From the NCBI RefSeq assembly GCF_038096175.1, contig NZ_CP151099.1, positions 1,986,501 to 2,050,500 of the forward strand: a stretch of DNA of 64,000 bases, given 5' to 3'. Below are positions 16,200 to 25,660 of this stretch, in pieces (within the stretch, counting starts at the first letter, position 1; each line of letters starts with the position of its first letter). This DNA comes from Nostoc sp. UHCC 0302. GTDB taxonomy: Bacteria; Cyanobacteriota; Cyanobacteriia; Cyanobacteriales; Nostocaceae. The notes beneath the pieces are model-generated. The model was not told the DNA's origin. It did no database searches and saw nothing but the letters and a program-made list of their open reading frames with translations. A program made the translations under genes and the position numbers.

Positions 16200-19100
16200 C
16201 TAAGTTGGCAACCACAAATACCAATTGGGTTAGCTCAACGGGTTTAGGAATGTGCATTTGAAAACCTGCTTCCCTAGATTCTTGGATATCAGTAGTACTG
16301 ATATACCCTGTCATTGCTGCTGCGGGAATTTGTCCCCCAGCCTCAGCACTCAGAGAGCGCACTCGCCGGATCAAGGTATAGCCATCTTGGTTCGACATCC
16401 CAACGTCAGACAATAGCACATCATACAACCCTGGTTGGCTTGTAAGTATTGAGAATGCTTCATCAGCGGATGCGGCAGCAGTTACTTCAGCCCCGTGATT
16501 TTGTAGCATCATCTTCGTTAACTCACATATAGCGGCATCATCATCTACAACAAGTATGTGCAAACCTTCCAGGGAAGGAATGTTATCAACGGCTATTTCC
16601 GCGTCGCCAGAAATATATATCACCTCTGGATCACAAGCGCTAAAATCCCTCTCAAGATTGGTGTTCAGTGGTAGCTCAACGATGATAGTTGTCCCTAAGT
16701 TTGCACCTGGACTTTCTGCCTTAACCTTGCCGCCATGAAGTTCGACTAGATAACGCACAAGGGACAGCCCTATGCCCAGTCCTTGATTAGCACGAGTTTT
16801 GCTACTGTCAGCCTGACGAAACCGCTCAAAGATATAAGGGAGAAAGTCATTAGTTATACCAATACCTGTGTCACTAACTCGAATCTGGGCTTGGGAATCA
16901 ACTTGCTCCAGTGTGACAACTATACTTCCCCCAGAAGGAGTAAATTTGATGGCATTAGAAAACAAATTCCAGATTACCTGCTGCAAGCGCAACCCATCTC
17001 CAAGTACCTTTCCAATCACGGGTTGCAGGTGGCATTCAATTTGAATATTTTTCGCTTCTGCCGATAATCTGACTATCTCAAGGGCTGCCTCAATCACAGA
17101 GCCTAGATCAATTGGACAAATATTCAGACGGAGTTGACCAGTAGTAATGCGCGAGATATCTAGAAGATCCTCAATCATTTGGATTTGCGCTTTAGCACTA
17201 CGCCCAATCATGTCAATTGCACGATTCATTTGAGCGGGATCAAAGTTTTGTTCCTGGAGTAAATCAGACCATCCCAAAATACTTTGGAGGGGGTTGCGGA
17301 GTTCGTGGGATAAAGTAGATAAAAACTCATCCTTAATTCGGTTAGATTTCTCCGCTTCCAAGCGGGCTGACTGCTCTTTAACCAATAGCTGGGTGCGTTC
17401 TTCCTCAAACAACTTCTGCTGTGTAATGTCATGAAGTGCCAGCAGAATCATTTGCTGATTTCCTGGTTGTAAAATTCTATAACCATTGAGCAATATAGTC
17501 TTTTGCCCAATTTTTTCCAAGTTAAAGCAAAGCTCAAAACTTTCAACCTGAGTGTTATGAGTGAGGATTTCTGACAGAATAGATCGTAGTTGGGGAATAT
17601 TCCACTGACCGTTTCCTAGCTCAAAAATTATTTGCTGTTCTGTTTGGGCGGGTGTTACCTGAAAAATTTGATAAAAAGCCCGATTGCTTTTGATAACTCG
17701 TAAGTCAGCATTGAGAACGACTAAAGGCTCTGGCACAGTTTCCACAACAGCTTCGGCATAATCAAGAGCAGCTTGCAACTGCTTTTTACTGCGTTTGAGG
17801 GCATCTATGTCCATCAACACCATCACCACGCCATCAATATGATTTTCTGTAGTTCTGTAAGGTCGAATTCGCAGATTATACCAACGTCCTTCTTGGTCTT
17901 GCGCCTCCAGTTCTTTAACAGTTAAAGTGTCAATCACCTCAATGAACAATGACTCTAAATTAGGAACGTCAATAGTGGAGCGGATATCACTCAGTAGTCG
18001 TCCCACATCTGTAGGAATCAGATTTAGTAAACGCTGTGCTGTTGGCGTGAAACGCCGAATCCGTAAATCGTTGCTCAGTATGAGAATAGGAATATTCACA
18101 CTACTGAGTATATTCAACAGGTCATTATTGACCTTGTGTAATTCGAGATTGCGACTTTGCAATTCTTGATTAGTTGTATGTAATTCTTCGTTGGTTGCTT
18201 GTACCTCTTCTTTGGCTGTTTGCAACTCTTCATTAGTGCTTTGTAATTCCTCATTGCTGGAGAGGATTTCTTCATTCGCCACCTTCAGGTGTTGAGTGGT
18301 GGACTCATGCTCCTGACTAATCAATTGCAAATATTCTTGAGTTACAGCAAGTTCTTGCTTGGTGGCTGCTAGTTCTTGTTGGAGTCGGAGTATTTCCTCG
18401 CTACCTAGTTGTTCTACATTTCCAGGTGTGATGGTCACTTGTGCATTTGTTGGAGCAGGTACATCTTCAAATAAAACAAGAAAGCAGTGAGTTTCCACGG
18501 AATCAGGTTGAAACGGAATCACCTCAATGCTGACTTTCCTAGACGACTCGCTCCCTTCCATCTGTAGCTGTTCCTTTCTCACAGGAACATTCTGCCTTTT
18601 TGCCTGATGAATCGCAGTACGCAACTCTTCCAGCAGTCCTTTTCGTGCCATTTTGAACAAATTAAAACTGGGATCTCCAGGGGCGGGTCTCAGATAGGGA
18701 CTGGTTTCCCCTCGAAATTGCAGAATGTCCATATTGTCGTTAATCATCACGCCAACTGGGGCATAACGATTCAAAAGAATCTGGTCAGCCTGTTTATTTA
18801 AGTCAGTAATATCCCAAATTTTATGACTCATAGACTTATCAGCAGCTATTTTCGCTACAGGGTAGTTGCTGCTGGCAAAGTTAAAGTTAAGTGGAGTGGG
18901 TATTAATTTTTTGGTATAAATATTGTTTTTTCTGTCTGCTAAAGTAAATAAGTTGGAAAATTCTCCTGCACTTTCGGCGATACCTAACATCAAAAACCCA
19001 GTGGGCTTGAGACTGTAATGAAAAATGGGCATTACCTGCTTTTGCAAAACAGATTCAAAGTAAATCAGGACATTACGACAACTAATGAGATCCAGATTGG

Positions 19101-20400
19101 AAAATGGCGGTTCACTGATGAAGTTTTGTTTAGCAAAAATACAAAGTTCCCGAATCGGCTTGCTGATTTGATAGCCGCTCTCTACTTGATTAAAGAAGCG
19201 TCTTAGCCGTTCTGGTGAGACATCAACTATTTGGTTTGGTTTGTAGATACCTAAGCGGGCTTTTTCAATTGCTGTCTCATTAATGTCTGTCGCAAAAATT
19301 TGAATAGCCCGTTTGGGAAGCACATTCTCCAAAAATTCCATTAAAGAAATAGCAATTGAATAAACCTCCTCCCCCGTTGCACAGCCTGATACCCAGATCC
19401 GAATTGGCTCATCAACTGATTTCCCCTTAGCGATCGCCGGAAATACTCGCTCTTTCAAAGCTTGATAAGCTTCCGGGTCACGGAAAAAACTGGTGACACT
19501 GATTAAGACTTCGTGGTAAAGTGCTTGCACTTCATCTGGATGATTTTGCAGATATTGCACGTAATCTTCTAGACTTTCCAAGTTATACAGCACCATCCGC
19601 CGCGCAATTCGTCGGTTTAAAGTCGTTTGCTTATAATGCGTAAAGTCAACACCATTGGTAGTTAACAGCATTGCAAAGATTGCCGGCAAAGCAGTCTCAC
19701 TTTTAGAGAGTGGCTCAACTGTTTGTGAAGAAATCGGACGGGTAACGTTAGGATGACGAGCAATAAGAGCTAGTTCCTCAGCAATTTTTTGTGGTGGGAG
19801 AATAAAGTCCACATCACCAGTAGCAATAGCAGTATTCGGCATATCACTGAATTGTGCCGATGATTCACACTGAGCAAAGGTGATGCCGCCAGCCGCCTTA
19901 ATTGCTTCTGATCCTTGTGCGCCGTCTCCATCACTTCCAGATAGGACAACACTGATGGCTTTGCTTCCTCTTTCTGCTGCCAACGAAGTAAAAAAAGCAT
20001 CAGCAGGCATATATTTCCCATGAATTTTCTCACGGGCTTTGAGTTGCAGCACCCCTTGAGCCAGCGTCATCTTCGTGTTCGGCGCAATAACATATACCTG
20101 GTTCGGTTCTACAAACATCCCATTCTGCGCTTCACGGACGGGCATCTGGGTCTCCCTCGCCAGAATCTCACTTAGCAGGCTCTCCTGATTTGGATCTAAG
20201 TGCTGAATCAGTACAAATGCCATTCCAGTGTCAATGGGTAAATGATTCAGTAGCTGCGTAAATGCTTCCAATCCTCCCGCAGATGCGGCAATTCCGACTA
20301 TAGGAAATAATTCATCACTTTTATCTTGCTGCTTCTGTGTCGATGGTTCAACAGCAATAGAATCCGATGGTAATGGCTCAGAAGATTGATGAGAGTTCAT
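16177..20400 (-). CDS. CheB-CheR fusion hybrid histidine kinase
   Basis: A 1407-residue multidomain protein. CheB methylesterase at about 29-215 shows the catalytic Ser in GIAASAGG, His in IQHLDP and Asp in LSGSDGDGA. CheR methyltransferase at 240-490 shows VTSFFRDPEAY and the SAM motif WVSGCATGEEVYS. These are followed by a PAS-like region, a long coiled coil at about 670-780 with repeated SSNEELQSTNEELQ units, two PAS domains, HisKA (LSTLSHELRNPLQ), HATPase_c (NLFSNAIKF, DTGIGI) and REC (VVDDDAAI, LLSDVGMS). No transmembrane segment is visible. This architecture is known in bacteria as a signalling hub detached from chemotaxis operons. Input and target are unknown. The start ATG lies inside a palindrome. 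Confidence 0.88.
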   Translation of the reverse strand: MNSHQSSEPLPSDSIAVEPSTQKQQDKSDELFPIVGIAASAGGLEAFTQLLNHLPIDTGMAFVLIQHLDPNQESLLSEILARETQMPVREAQNGMFVEPNQVYVIAPNTKMTLAQGVLQLKAREKIHGKYMPADAFFTSLAAERGSKAISVVLSGSDGDGAQGSEAIKAAGGITFAQCESSAQFSDMPNTAIATGDVDFILPPQKIAEELALIARHPNVTRPISSQTVEPLSKSETALPAIFAMLLTTNGVDFTHYKQTTLNRRIARRMVLYNLESLEDYVQYLQNHPDEVQALYHEVLISVTSFFRDPEAYQALKERVFPAIAKGKSVDEPIRIWVSGCATGEEVYSIAISLMEFLENVLPKRAIQIFATDINETAIEKARLGIYKPNQIVDVSPERLRRFFNQVESGYQISKPIRELCIFAKQNFISEPPFSNLDLISCRNVLIYFESVLQKQVMPIFHYSLKPTGFLMLGIAESAGEFSNLFTLADRKNNIYTKKLIPTPLNFNFASSNYPVAKIAADKSMSHKIWDITDLNKQADQILLNRYAPVGVMINDNMDILQFRGETSPYLRPAPGDPSFNLFKMARKGLLEELRTAIHQAKRQNVPVRKEQLQMEGSESSRKVSIEVIPFQPDSVETHCFLVLFEDVPAPTNAQVTITPGNVEQLGSEEILRLQQELAATKQELAVTQEYLQLISQEHESTTQHLKVANEEILSSNEELQSTNEELQTAKEEVQATNEELHTTNQELQSRNLELHKVNNDLLNILSSVNIPILILSNDLRIRRFTPTAQRLLNLIPTDVGRLLSDIRSTIDVPNLESLFIEVIDTLTVKELEAQDQEGRWYNLRIRPYRTTENHIDGVVMVLMDIDALKRSKKQLQAALDYAEAVVETVPEPLVVLNADLRVIKSNRAFYQIFQVTPAQTEQQIIFELGNGQWNIPQLRSILSEILTHNTQVESFELCFNLEKIGQKTILLNGYRILQPGNQQMILLALHDITQQKLFEEERTQLLVKEQSARLEAEKSNRIKDEFLSTLSHELRNPLQSILGWSDLLQEQNFDPAQMNRAIDMIGRSAKAQIQMIEDLLDISRITTGQLRLNICPIDLGSVIEAALEIVRLSAEAKNIQIECHLQPVIGKVLGDGLRLQQVIWNLFSNAIKFTPSGGSIVVTLEQVDSQAQIRVSDTGIGITNDFLPYIFERFRQADSSKTRANQGLGIGLSLVRYLVELHGGKVKAESPGANLGTTIIVELPLNTNLERDFSACDPEVIYISGDAEIAVDNIPSLEGLHILVVDDDAAICELTKMMLQNHGAEVTAAASADEAFSILTSQPGLYDVLLSDVGMSNQDGYTLIRRVRSLSAEAGGQIPAAAMTGYISTTDIQESREAGFQMHIPKPVELTQLVFVVANLARRGTAT

Positions 20401-20419
20401 TGTATTAGGGAATACAATG
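20398..20419. promoter_or_regulatory. Palindrome covering the start codon of the CheB/CheR kinase
   Basis: CATTGTATT-aggg-AATACAATG is a perfect 9-bp inverted repeat whose one arm contains the gene's ATG. In mRNA the start codon would be paired in a hairpin; as DNA it could be an operator. A further TGTATTCAAT half-site lies at about 20440-20450. Confidence 0.45.
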
Positions 20420-20642
20420 TTAGAAAATTTAACTTTCTCTTGTATTCAATAGTTTTACCGCTAGTGTAGCAGAGTTTTTCTCCTAACTTACATTCCCAAT
20501 TATTTTAGCTTTACTTTAAGGCTCTAACCCATCTATTCAGTGCCTCTTAATCCTAATTGCTGCAATTTCTTTAGTGTCCGTTTCCATTTCTACAACTGCA
20601 AAGCCTCTCTTTTCACCAGTTTTCTGGTTCTACTAATTCTCT

Positions 20643-20772
20643 ATGAGCCTGCATAGAGTAAAGCTTGGTAAAACAGAGCTTCAAGGATGAAATCATAACT
20701 GGTCAAAGAGAAGATTAGCTCAGAAGATAATTGGGCTAATTCATGTTGAACTCGCTGACGCAGTTAATTTGG
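20643..20772 (-). mobile_element. Remnant: C terminus of an IS630-like transposase
   Basis: On the minus strand this stretch reads through to LTSYDFILEALFYQALLYAGS and then TAG at 20643-20645. It resembles the C-terminal tail of cyanobacterial IS630-type transposases (SLTGWDFILEAL-like). A degraded copy in the opposite orientation lies at 22107-22331. No catalytic DDE portion is present. Confidence 0.55.
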
Positions 20773-20785
20773 ATTTGATAAACTT

Positions 20786-21244
20786 TCACCTTTTCTTCGT
20801 GCCATTCACCTCAGTACCAGAAAGCTCCAAAGATAGGACTTCAGCATTTGGTTTAAATAAAACAGAAGAATTAGTAATACAAGGTGTATTTATTAATCCT
20901 TGGCGCTTCCATTCAGGATATATGTAATTTTGCAACCAACAGGTAAGCTCCGAAGAATACTTGTTACTTATCTTATTTAATAGCGTTAGCGCACTATTTT
21001 TAGATAAAAAATTAAATTCTTCCCCATATAATTCTAGTGGAAAACCAAGATTTTTCACAAGATTTTCATATTCAATTATTTCTGGATTTATTTGCTGTTC
21101 CCAACAATAGTTAATTAGAGAAAAACCTGCAATACTTAAATCGAAAGTATCATCAGCAAATATAAAAGTTTCACCGTCTTTATTTGATTCGTAATCAATA
21201 GGTAACCAGAAATCTATACAAAAAAACTGATAATTATTAGACAT
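20786..21244 (-). CDS. Hypothetical protein, 152 residues
   Basis: I do not recognise this protein. It is acidic and rich in aromatic residues (FFCIDFWLPIDYE, ADDTFDLSIAGFSLINYCW, LQNYIYPEWKRQG), with no signal peptide or membrane segment, and looks like a small soluble domain. The ATG is followed by a stable, compositionally normal frame. It lies in an AT-rich region between two inverted IS630-like remnants, which suggests acquired or drifting DNA. An immunity-type or other accessory function is possible but not supported by any motif. Confidence 0.6.
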   Translation of the reverse strand: MSNNYQFFCIDFWLPIDYESNKDGETFIFADDTFDLSIAGFSLINYCWEQQINPEIIEYENLVKNLGFPLELYGEEFNFLSKNSALTLLNKISNKYSSELTCWLQNYIYPEWKRQGLINTPCITNSSVLFKPNAEVLSLELSGTEVNGTKKR

Positions 21245-22106
21245 AAGTTAAGCTATTTTTAATAAATATCCTATTGCTTTAACATTTTCTAGGCTAACAA
21301 ATTCAAGTAAATTTGCTTTACATAGAATCATACTAACCAAAATTGTAGCAATGCTTAGAATCTCAGCTATGTAAAACATTAGTTAAAAATTTATCAGTTT
21401 CTAGATTAGTAGAATTCTATATAATCATTGGCTTTCATATCAGACTTAAGATAGGAGAATGAATGCGAAATTAAACCTTTTAAATTGTAATCAAACTTTC
21501 TATTTTGAAATAAACAGCTTGATTCCATACTGTTAAAAACAGTACCACTATGCCTATTGTCCTCTTTATCTATCTAAAGGAGTAAACTGAAAGGCTTTAT
21601 CTAGCTTTTAAGTTCTTTTTTATACATAATATAAAAAAGATTAAAAAATGCAGATGCAGGTAGAGGTAAATCTTAGTCAACAAGCTACCGAAGCGGCATA
21701 AAAGCATCCAGTCTTTTAGGCTCTTTTTTTACTCTCAATACGGTATTATTGGAACTTAGATAAAAAACACGGATAAAATAGTCTCAAATATATATACACA
21801 AAGGCTTTAACATCTTTTTGCCTATTTTCTTGATATATCTGGGTTTCAGGCTTTTTTAGGCATTTCGCGTATTTTCTTTGCTATGCATGGGTTTGAGGCT
21901 TATTTCTTTATCAAAAATGTTTAAATACCGCAAGAAATTTTAGTTTCTGTTAGAAAAGAAAAACTCAAAACTTTTTTAAATCACAGTTTCAGAGTTTCGC
22001 TCCGATGATTGTTCTCCGCAAGTGATATAAGAGCGTTAATCCCATCGAGCGATTATAGCAGTTAATTAAAAGTCAGTTTAAAGGTGAGAATCTCTCAAAT
22101 CTTGAC
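21245..22106. other. AT-rich intergenic stretch without recognised gene
   Basis: About 860 bases of AT-rich DNA with many stops in all frames. A hairpin-poor, T-rich segment (about 21715-21735, ending in a run of seven T) might end a short transcript. Nothing else could be supported. Confidence 0.5.
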
Positions 22107-22331
22107 CAATTACGCCAGTGAGTTCAACATGAGTTAGCTCAATTATCTTCTAAGTTCATCTCTTCTTTGACTAGTTAGGATTTGTCTAAAAATACCTGAA
22201 TATTTTTGTTTGAAAGTTAGATTTAGCAAGCTATTCCAAATAAAATTTGTACAATTTATTTTGACATGATGCCTTATGATTTTATCCTGGAAGCTCTGTT
22301 TTACCAAGCTTTGCTCTATGCGAACTCATAA
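22107..22331 (+). mobile_element. Remnant: degraded C terminus of an IS630-like transposase
   Basis: The plus strand reads VQHELAQLSSKFISSLTS, then a roughly 80-base interruption with stops, then YDFILEALFYQALLYANS and TAA at 22329-22331. It is clearly homologous to the minus-strand remnant at 20643-20772 but carries internal stops. Confidence 0.55.
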
Positions 22332-22342
22332 AGAATTAGTAT

Positions 22343-22438
22343 CATATCAAATCGAGAGGCTACTTGTCTGATTGAGGTGCTTCCTTGTTCATAGGCTTGG
22401 ACTATTTTTTCTCGAAAATCAATGGACTAAGCTTTCAT
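22343..22438 (-). mobile_element. Remnant: N terminus of an IS630-like transposase
   Basis: The minus strand starts with ATG (22438) and reads MKA-stop-SIDFREKIVQAYEQGSTSIRQVASRFD, split here by a premature stop after residue 3. This is the conserved start (DFREKIVxAYExGxTSIRxVAxRF) of IS630-type transposases with their first helix-turn-helix. It abuts, in opposite orientation, the C-terminal remnant ending at 22331, so the internal part is gone. Confidence 0.65.
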
Positions 22439-22498
22439 TTTTAGTATTGATGCACTGATTTTAATGTACTACAATTACCCGCAATCTGCTGTAATTCC

Positions 22499-22609
22499 CA
22501 GTCCCCAGTCCTCAGCGATGCGCTGAGTTTCGACTACTTCGACTACTCAGCATAAGTGCGCGGAAATCGAGGATGAGAGGGTGTGGGGTGTAGGGTGTGG
22601 GGTGTGGGG
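22499..22609. repeat. Dispersed repeat plus GTGTGGG heptamers
   Basis: CCCAGTCCCCAGTC heptamers, a CTCAGCGATGCGCTGAG hairpin block followed by AAGTGCGCGGAAATCGAG (seen again at about 39913-40025), and four GTGTGGG/GTGTAGG units at 22581-22609. Non-coding repeat DNA. No gene is seen between 22440 and 22943. Confidence 0.7.
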
Positions 22610-22943
22610 AATTAAGAAGATGTTAAACTCCGCCGCGCAACTAAAATTTAATTGTCTTAAACACGAACCTGCAACCCTACCCCCAACAAAGAGCCCTGAC
22701 AAGGTTTTACATGAGTCTTAGTGCCATTCGACTATGCATCCTCCTATGCATTTGAGCAAGGTAGTTTGAAGTGATTAGAAGATTTATTCTTCAAGAAATG
22801 CTCTTCCCAAAATAAAGCTGTAGAAACTTATTGCGGAATGAGAACAATTTCATTAAAAATTAAATTTTATTTCAGGATTTTCACTATTCTCTTTTCACTC
22901 AAGGGCAGAGGATCTTGGAAAAGATAGTTAATTTACAAAAACC

Positions 22944-23735
22944 ATGAATAGTGCATCTTCTACCACAGACCTAACTAAAGAGCTTCTTCACATCCAAACT
23001 AACACTCTTTTCCAATTGCCTTCGCATCTTTCGATAGTTTGCATTGGTAAACCAAATGACCAAAAACCACCAGATATCGATATTTCAGGCTTACCAGAAT
23101 CCGATGTAGTATCTCGTCTTCACGCGCAAATTTGGGTAAATGATGATGATTACCACATCACTGATTTGGGCAGTTCTAATGGCACGTATGTTAATGGTGT
23201 TAAACTTCAACCGAATATCTTTTGTTCACTACAACCAGGAGACAGAATTTCACTTGGTCAAGGAGACAAAATAACTTTTATGTTTAGGGTAAAGCAGAGC
23301 GCTACATCTGCGACAAAAAACCCTACACCCAACTTTGCACAAACTAATATCAGAGTACCTACTAGTAAAGAAGAAGAAAATCAAGTAATTTTTGTTAGTA
23401 AACTTATTGGATTAGGGCTAATACTAGCAGGCGTTGCATTTTTAAGTACAAGTATTTATGTAAGCGTCTACTTACGCAGCACACCTGGAATATTGCTATG
23501 TATAGGAGGTGTAGTAGCTCTTAATTGGGGTGGACGTGATAATCGTAAACTGGGATGGGTTTTGATCGGAATAGGAATTGCTCTATTCATCGCTAGTGGG
23601 GTCGTTATTGGTTCAGTATCCCTTTTTTCATTGCTTTTATCATTTGCAGGTATTTCATGTGGATATCAACTGTTCACAACAGGAAAAGTTTTCAACTTTA
23701 ATCCGCTTACACTTCAGCAAGTAATTAAAAGATGA
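22944..23735 (+). CDS. FHA-domain membrane protein
   Basis: A 263-residue protein with an N-terminal forkhead-associated domain (about residues 25-115) that would bind phosphothreonine partners. The key FHA blocks are visible: VVSRLHAQIWV, TDLGSSNGTYVNG and LQPGDRISLG. A linker follows, and then a C-terminal half with about four hydrophobic segments from about residue 150 (LIGLGLILAGVAFL, GILLCIGGVVAL, LGWVLIGIGIALFIASGVVIG, SLLLSFAGISCGYQLF, given here as separate pieces). It is therefore an inner-membrane protein with a cytosolic FHA head. It stands alone, so its kinase partner is not evident. Confidence 0.85.
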   Translation: MNSASSTTDLTKELLHIQTNTLFQLPSHLSIVCIGKPNDQKPPDIDISGLPESDVVSRLHAQIWVNDDDYHITDLGSSNGTYVNGVKLQPNIFCSLQPGDRISLGQGDKITFMFRVKQSATSATKNPTPNFAQTNIRVPTSKEEENQVIFVSKLIGLGLILAGVAFLSTSIYVSVYLRSTPGILLCIGGVVALNWGGRDNRKLGWVLIGIGIALFIASGVVIGSVSLFSLLLSFAGISCGYQLFTTGKVFNFNPLTLQQVIKR

Positions 23736-23911
23736 GTTTCGTTAACATTCCGTACCGGAAGTTTCTAATAGTTCTAATGTATCCAAGTGCGATTCGCTTT
23801 GCCACTGTTATTTAGGCGATCGCCTAGGGCGGGCGGTTACGCCATCGCACTCTATCCCAGTAATCAACTAACATAGATATGTCAGCACTGGCTACCAAAA
23901 TTTAAAAAGCC

Positions 23912-24709
23912 ATGTCAGAAACTGCCCTCCCTGTAACAGATGTAACGTTCCCACCAAGCCAAGCGGAACTGCCCTACGATGACGGTATCCCAATGGAAAG
24001 CCAACGGCATAAAGTGCAAATGGAATTGTTAATTGATGTCGTCGGAACTTGGTTGGAAGACCGAGATGACGGGTATGCGAGTGGCAATATGTTTGTCTAC
24101 TTCAGCTTGGCACAGCTGAAAAACCAGGATTTTCGTGGCCCAGATTTTTTTATTGTGTTAGGAGTTCCCAAGGGAGAACGCCGCAGTTGGGTTGTTTGGG
24201 AAGAAGGCAAAGGCCCTGATGTAGTAATTGAATTGCTTTCGCCGGGTACAGCAGCAACTGATAAAAACGAGAAAAAGCTGATTTATCAAAATCAAATGCG
24301 TGTACCAGAATATTTCTGGTTTGATCCTTTCAAACCAGATGATTGGGCTGGTTTCTTTTTGAATAACGGAGTTTATCAACCACTAGCACCAAACGCCCAG
24401 AATCAATTGGTTAGCCAAGTATTAGGTTTAGTATTACTACGTTGGCAAGGTAGCTACAAAGGAATTAATACAACTTGGTTGCGTTGGGTAACAATGGATG
24501 GAGAATTATTGCCAACAGCAGAAGAAAAGGAACGTCAACGGGCAGATAGAGTGCAAGAATTGGCTGAGCAGGAACGTGAACGAGCTGAGCAGGCTGAGTC
24601 ACAGTTGCAGCAGACAGCACGAAATTTACTTGAGTTAGGAATGTCAGTAGAACAGGTAGCTGGGTTAACAGGTTTGACGGAATCTGAAATTGAGCAACTC
24701 AATACTTAG
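23912..24709 (+). CDS. Uma2-family (DUF820) endonuclease-fold protein
   Basis: A 265-residue member of the Uma2/DUF820 family, a PD-(D/E)XK nuclease-like fold greatly expanded in cyanobacteria and of largely unknown role. The core contains GPDFFIVLG, the catalytic-type PDVVIELLSPGTAATDKNEKK stretch (split: PDVVIELLSPG with Asp and Glu, and a following Lys pair) and VPEYFWFDPF. The C terminus (about 205-240) is a charged coiled coil rich in QERERAEQAE, ending in a short helical tail (VEQVAGLTGLTESEI). It is a solitary gene preceded by HIP1-type repeats and convergent with the hydrolase that ends 7 bases downstream. Confidence 0.85.
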   Translation: MSETALPVTDVTFPPSQAELPYDDGIPMESQRHKVQMELLIDVVGTWLEDRDDGYASGNMFVYFSLAQLKNQDFRGPDFFIVLGVPKGERRSWVVWEEGKGPDVVIELLSPGTAATDKNEKKLIYQNQMRVPEYFWFDPFKPDDWAGFFLNNGVYQPLAPNAQNQLVSQVLGLVLLRWQGSYKGINTTWLRWVTMDGELLPTAEEKERQRADRVQELAEQERERAEQAESQLQQTARNLLELGMSVEQVAGLTGLTESEIEQLNT

Positions 24710-24715
24710 TAATGT

Positions 24716-25600
24716 CTAAAGATACTTTTGTAATAGACCAATAACAACTTCTGGTTTTTCCAAATGGGGTAGTACTCCCGTATCTGCGATCGCATAAAAA
24801 TCTCGAATTGCACTTACATTTAAATTTGCCAACCTTCGTCCTAATTTAACACTAGTAAATTGTGCTTTCTCACCCCAAAAAATGACTGTAGGAATAGTAA
24901 GTTGCCGAATATATAAACTCAAGTCAAAGTAAAGGTCACCCCGTAAAAATGCCAAGGCTGAAAACTTGGCATTAGGCTGTTGTGCAGAGATTAAATATGC
25001 ATTCACCATCTCTTGTGATACTCTTTGTGCTTTAGCAAAGAGAAAACTTTGCAAAAAGTTGCGGACTGCAATTTCATTTTCAGCACCAAAGGCATAAATT
25101 AAATTGTCCAGCAACGGTGTATTAATTATCGAAAGCGGAAGTCTGCGTCCCGCACCTTGCCCAAAGTCGTCAAACCCAGAGGGACATACTAGATACAGTG
25201 CTTTGAATAAGTTGGGTTGCACAATAGCTAAGCGGATAGCAAAAGCAGCTGTTAAAGAAGATGCTACAACTATTACAGGTTGGCGACAAGTATGGATGAT
25301 AAATTCTGCGATTGTACTGAGATAATCTCTAATTTGATAATCCCTAACTGGATGAGCTGATTCTCCCCAACCGATTAAGTCAGGGGCTAAAACATGATAA
25401 TTAGAGGCAAAAGCTGGGTAAACTTTAGACCACTCATACGCAGATGCTCCACCACCAAAATTATGCAAGAAAAGCAGTGGAGGTAAATCTTCAGTATCAG
25501 CAATTGTCCAAGGTGCATTCGTTTGGGTATAGTAAACCATAGCCCCCAAGGATGTATGGATGACTTTATGCCCAAAGCCAGGAGGTTGAAACTGAAGCAT
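24716..25600 (-). CDS. Alpha/beta hydrolase
   Basis: A 294-residue alpha/beta-hydrolase. The oxyanion-loop block LFLHNFGGGASAYEWSKVYP and the DLIGWGESAHP block are clear, and a catalytic His is likely in VLPHLEKPE near residue 283. The nucleophile elbow is unusual: the expected G-x-S-x-G position reads VVASSLTAA, with Ser present but both glycines replaced. Related cyanobacterial hydrolases share this elbow, so it may still be active. It follows the PPOX-type gene by 60 bases on the same strand and may be co-transcribed with it. Substrate unknown. Confidence 0.8.
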   Translation of the reverse strand: MLQFQPPGFGHKVIHTSLGAMVYYTQTNAPWTIADTEDLPPLLFLHNFGGGASAYEWSKVYPAFASNYHVLAPDLIGWGESAHPVRDYQIRDYLSTIAEFIIHTCRQPVIVVASSLTAAFAIRLAIVQPNLFKALYLVCPSGFDDFGQGAGRRLPLSIINTPLLDNLIYAFGAENEIAVRNFLQSFLFAKAQRVSQEMVNAYLISAQQPNAKFSALAFLRGDLYFDLSLYIRQLTIPTVIFWGEKAQFTSVKLGRRLANLNVSAIRDFYAIADTGVLPHLEKPEVVIGLLQKYL

Positions 25601-25660
25601 AAAATTAAATGTGAAGTATGAACTATTAAACGTGAAGGATAAAGGATTAAATTGTTATTT

